Origin: Bacteroidaceae bacterium
Lineage (GTDB): Bacteria; Bacteroidota; Bacteroidia; Bacteroidales; Bacteroidaceae
Assembly: GCA_017558165.1 (NCBI GenBank)
Contig: JAFYWE010000229.1
Coordinates: 1 to 5,876 of the forward strand
Reading direction: 5' to 3'
Length of the DNA stretch: 5,876 nucleotides
Under the pieces are notes generated by a model. That model searched no databases. It worked only from the letters and a program-made list of their open reading frames with translations, and was not told the origin of the DNA. Each line of letters starts with the position of its first letter. Position 1 is the stretch's first letter. The position numbers and the translations under genes are program-made. Positions 5,585 to 5,876 of this stretch are shown here, one piece after another.

Positions 5585-5876
5585 TTACTTGATGCCTTTC
5601 AGCTTCTTGATGATTTTCACTATATCTGTGTTGTCAAGCACTCCGTCGAACTGATCGGCTCCCTTGCCAATAGCGTAGAGGGGAACGTATGTGCCCGAGT
5701 GGTTTCCGCTTGCCCATGAGAGTAACGCCTTGCGGTTGAGGTCATAGATGGCGTTGTATGCAATCTCGTTGGCGAGGCTGTTGTCAACGGTCACCTTCTC
5801 GTCGGCGTTGTGCTTCTTGCGCAAAGCAACACCGATGTTCTCCTTCACAAGCTCCTCAATGCGACCCCAAGTTGTC
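5585..5876 (-). CDS. Alkaline phosphatase family protein (C-terminal part, runs off right edge)
   Basis: Ninety-six residues are visible, ending with TAA at 5587-5585; the frame stays open to the window edge, so the N-terminus and the catalytic serine lie outside. A GTG at 5848 is in frame but is only an internal valine codon. The segment GNHSGTYVPLYAIGKGADQF followed by GVLDNTDI is the C-terminal signature of the alkaline phosphatase family (PF00245): the His of the H-S/T-G motif (codon at 5701-5699) corresponds to a conserved zinc ligand (H412 in E. coli PhoA), and the GxGAxxFxGxxDNTDI end is family-typical. Such enzymes hydrolyse phosphomonoesters in the periplasm. The chain ends in a Lys/Ile-rich helix (VKIIKKLKGIK). 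It is convergent with the lipoprotein operon, and no dedicated hairpin lies directly behind its stop, only the MITE-like element. Confidence 0.92.
   Translation of the reverse strand, partial: TTWGRIEELVKENIGVALRKKHNADEKVTVDNSLANEIAYNAIYDLNRKALLSWASGNHSGTYVPLYAIGKGADQFDGVLDNTDIVKIIKKLKGIK

Noticed and set aside
5846..5848. GTG start for a small 87-residue minus-strand protein
   Set aside because: The same frame continues upstream without a stop to the window edge, and the protein is the C-terminal end of an alkaline phosphatase, so the GTG is an internal valine codon.
1..5876. CRISPR arrays, tRNA, rRNA and known riboswitches
   Set aside because: No regularly spaced direct repeats, cloverleaf-like sequence, rRNA signature or recognisable riboswitch core was seen on reading through; this was by eye and not a covariance-model search.

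Overview
The window looks like chromosomal DNA from a member of the Bacteroidales (Bacteroides, Prevotella or Muribaculaceae type). The basis is a DUF2723-type membrane protein of the kind typical of Bacteroidota, promoters close to the Bacteroides -33 TTTG / -7 TAnnTTTG consensus, A/T-rich leaders with little Shine-Dalgarno, and several short lipoproteins. The genus cannot be fixed from this sequence alone.

Layout: (1) 1-1077, minus strand, the N-terminal 359 residues of a polytopic DUF2723 protein running off the left edge, with its own well-formed promoter at 1138-1169. (2) 1224-3470, minus strand, a complete PriA primosomal helicase with all helicase motifs and eight zinc-binding cysteines. 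(3) 3471-3652, a divergent intergenic region holding a good promoter for the rightward genes, with a 5-bp dyad around its -7 box, and a weaker candidate for priA. (4) 3653-5332, plus strand, three lipoprotein genes that probably form an operon: a 355-aa helical lipoprotein made of four ~80-residue repeats, a 116-aa lipoprotein that looks like a single-repeat paralogue of it, and a 59-aa mini-lipoprotein. A perfect 14-bp hairpin at 5361-5393 follows. (5) 5400-5576, a small non-coding MITE-like element with 16-19 bp terminal inverted repeats, nested internal palindromes and a 9-bp direct repeat at its edges. (6) 5585-5876, minus strand, the C-terminal 96 residues of an alkaline-phosphatase family enzyme running off the right edge.

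PriA (replication restart), the DUF2723 protein (envelope glycosylation or assembly by family inference) and alkaline phosphatase (phosphate scavenging) are ordinary core or envelope genes with no evident functional link. The unexplained part is the lipoprotein cassette. All three products carry a lipobox and none has an obvious acidic surface-export signal after the cysteine, so the inference is that they sit in the envelope facing the periplasm. Their function is not recognised here.
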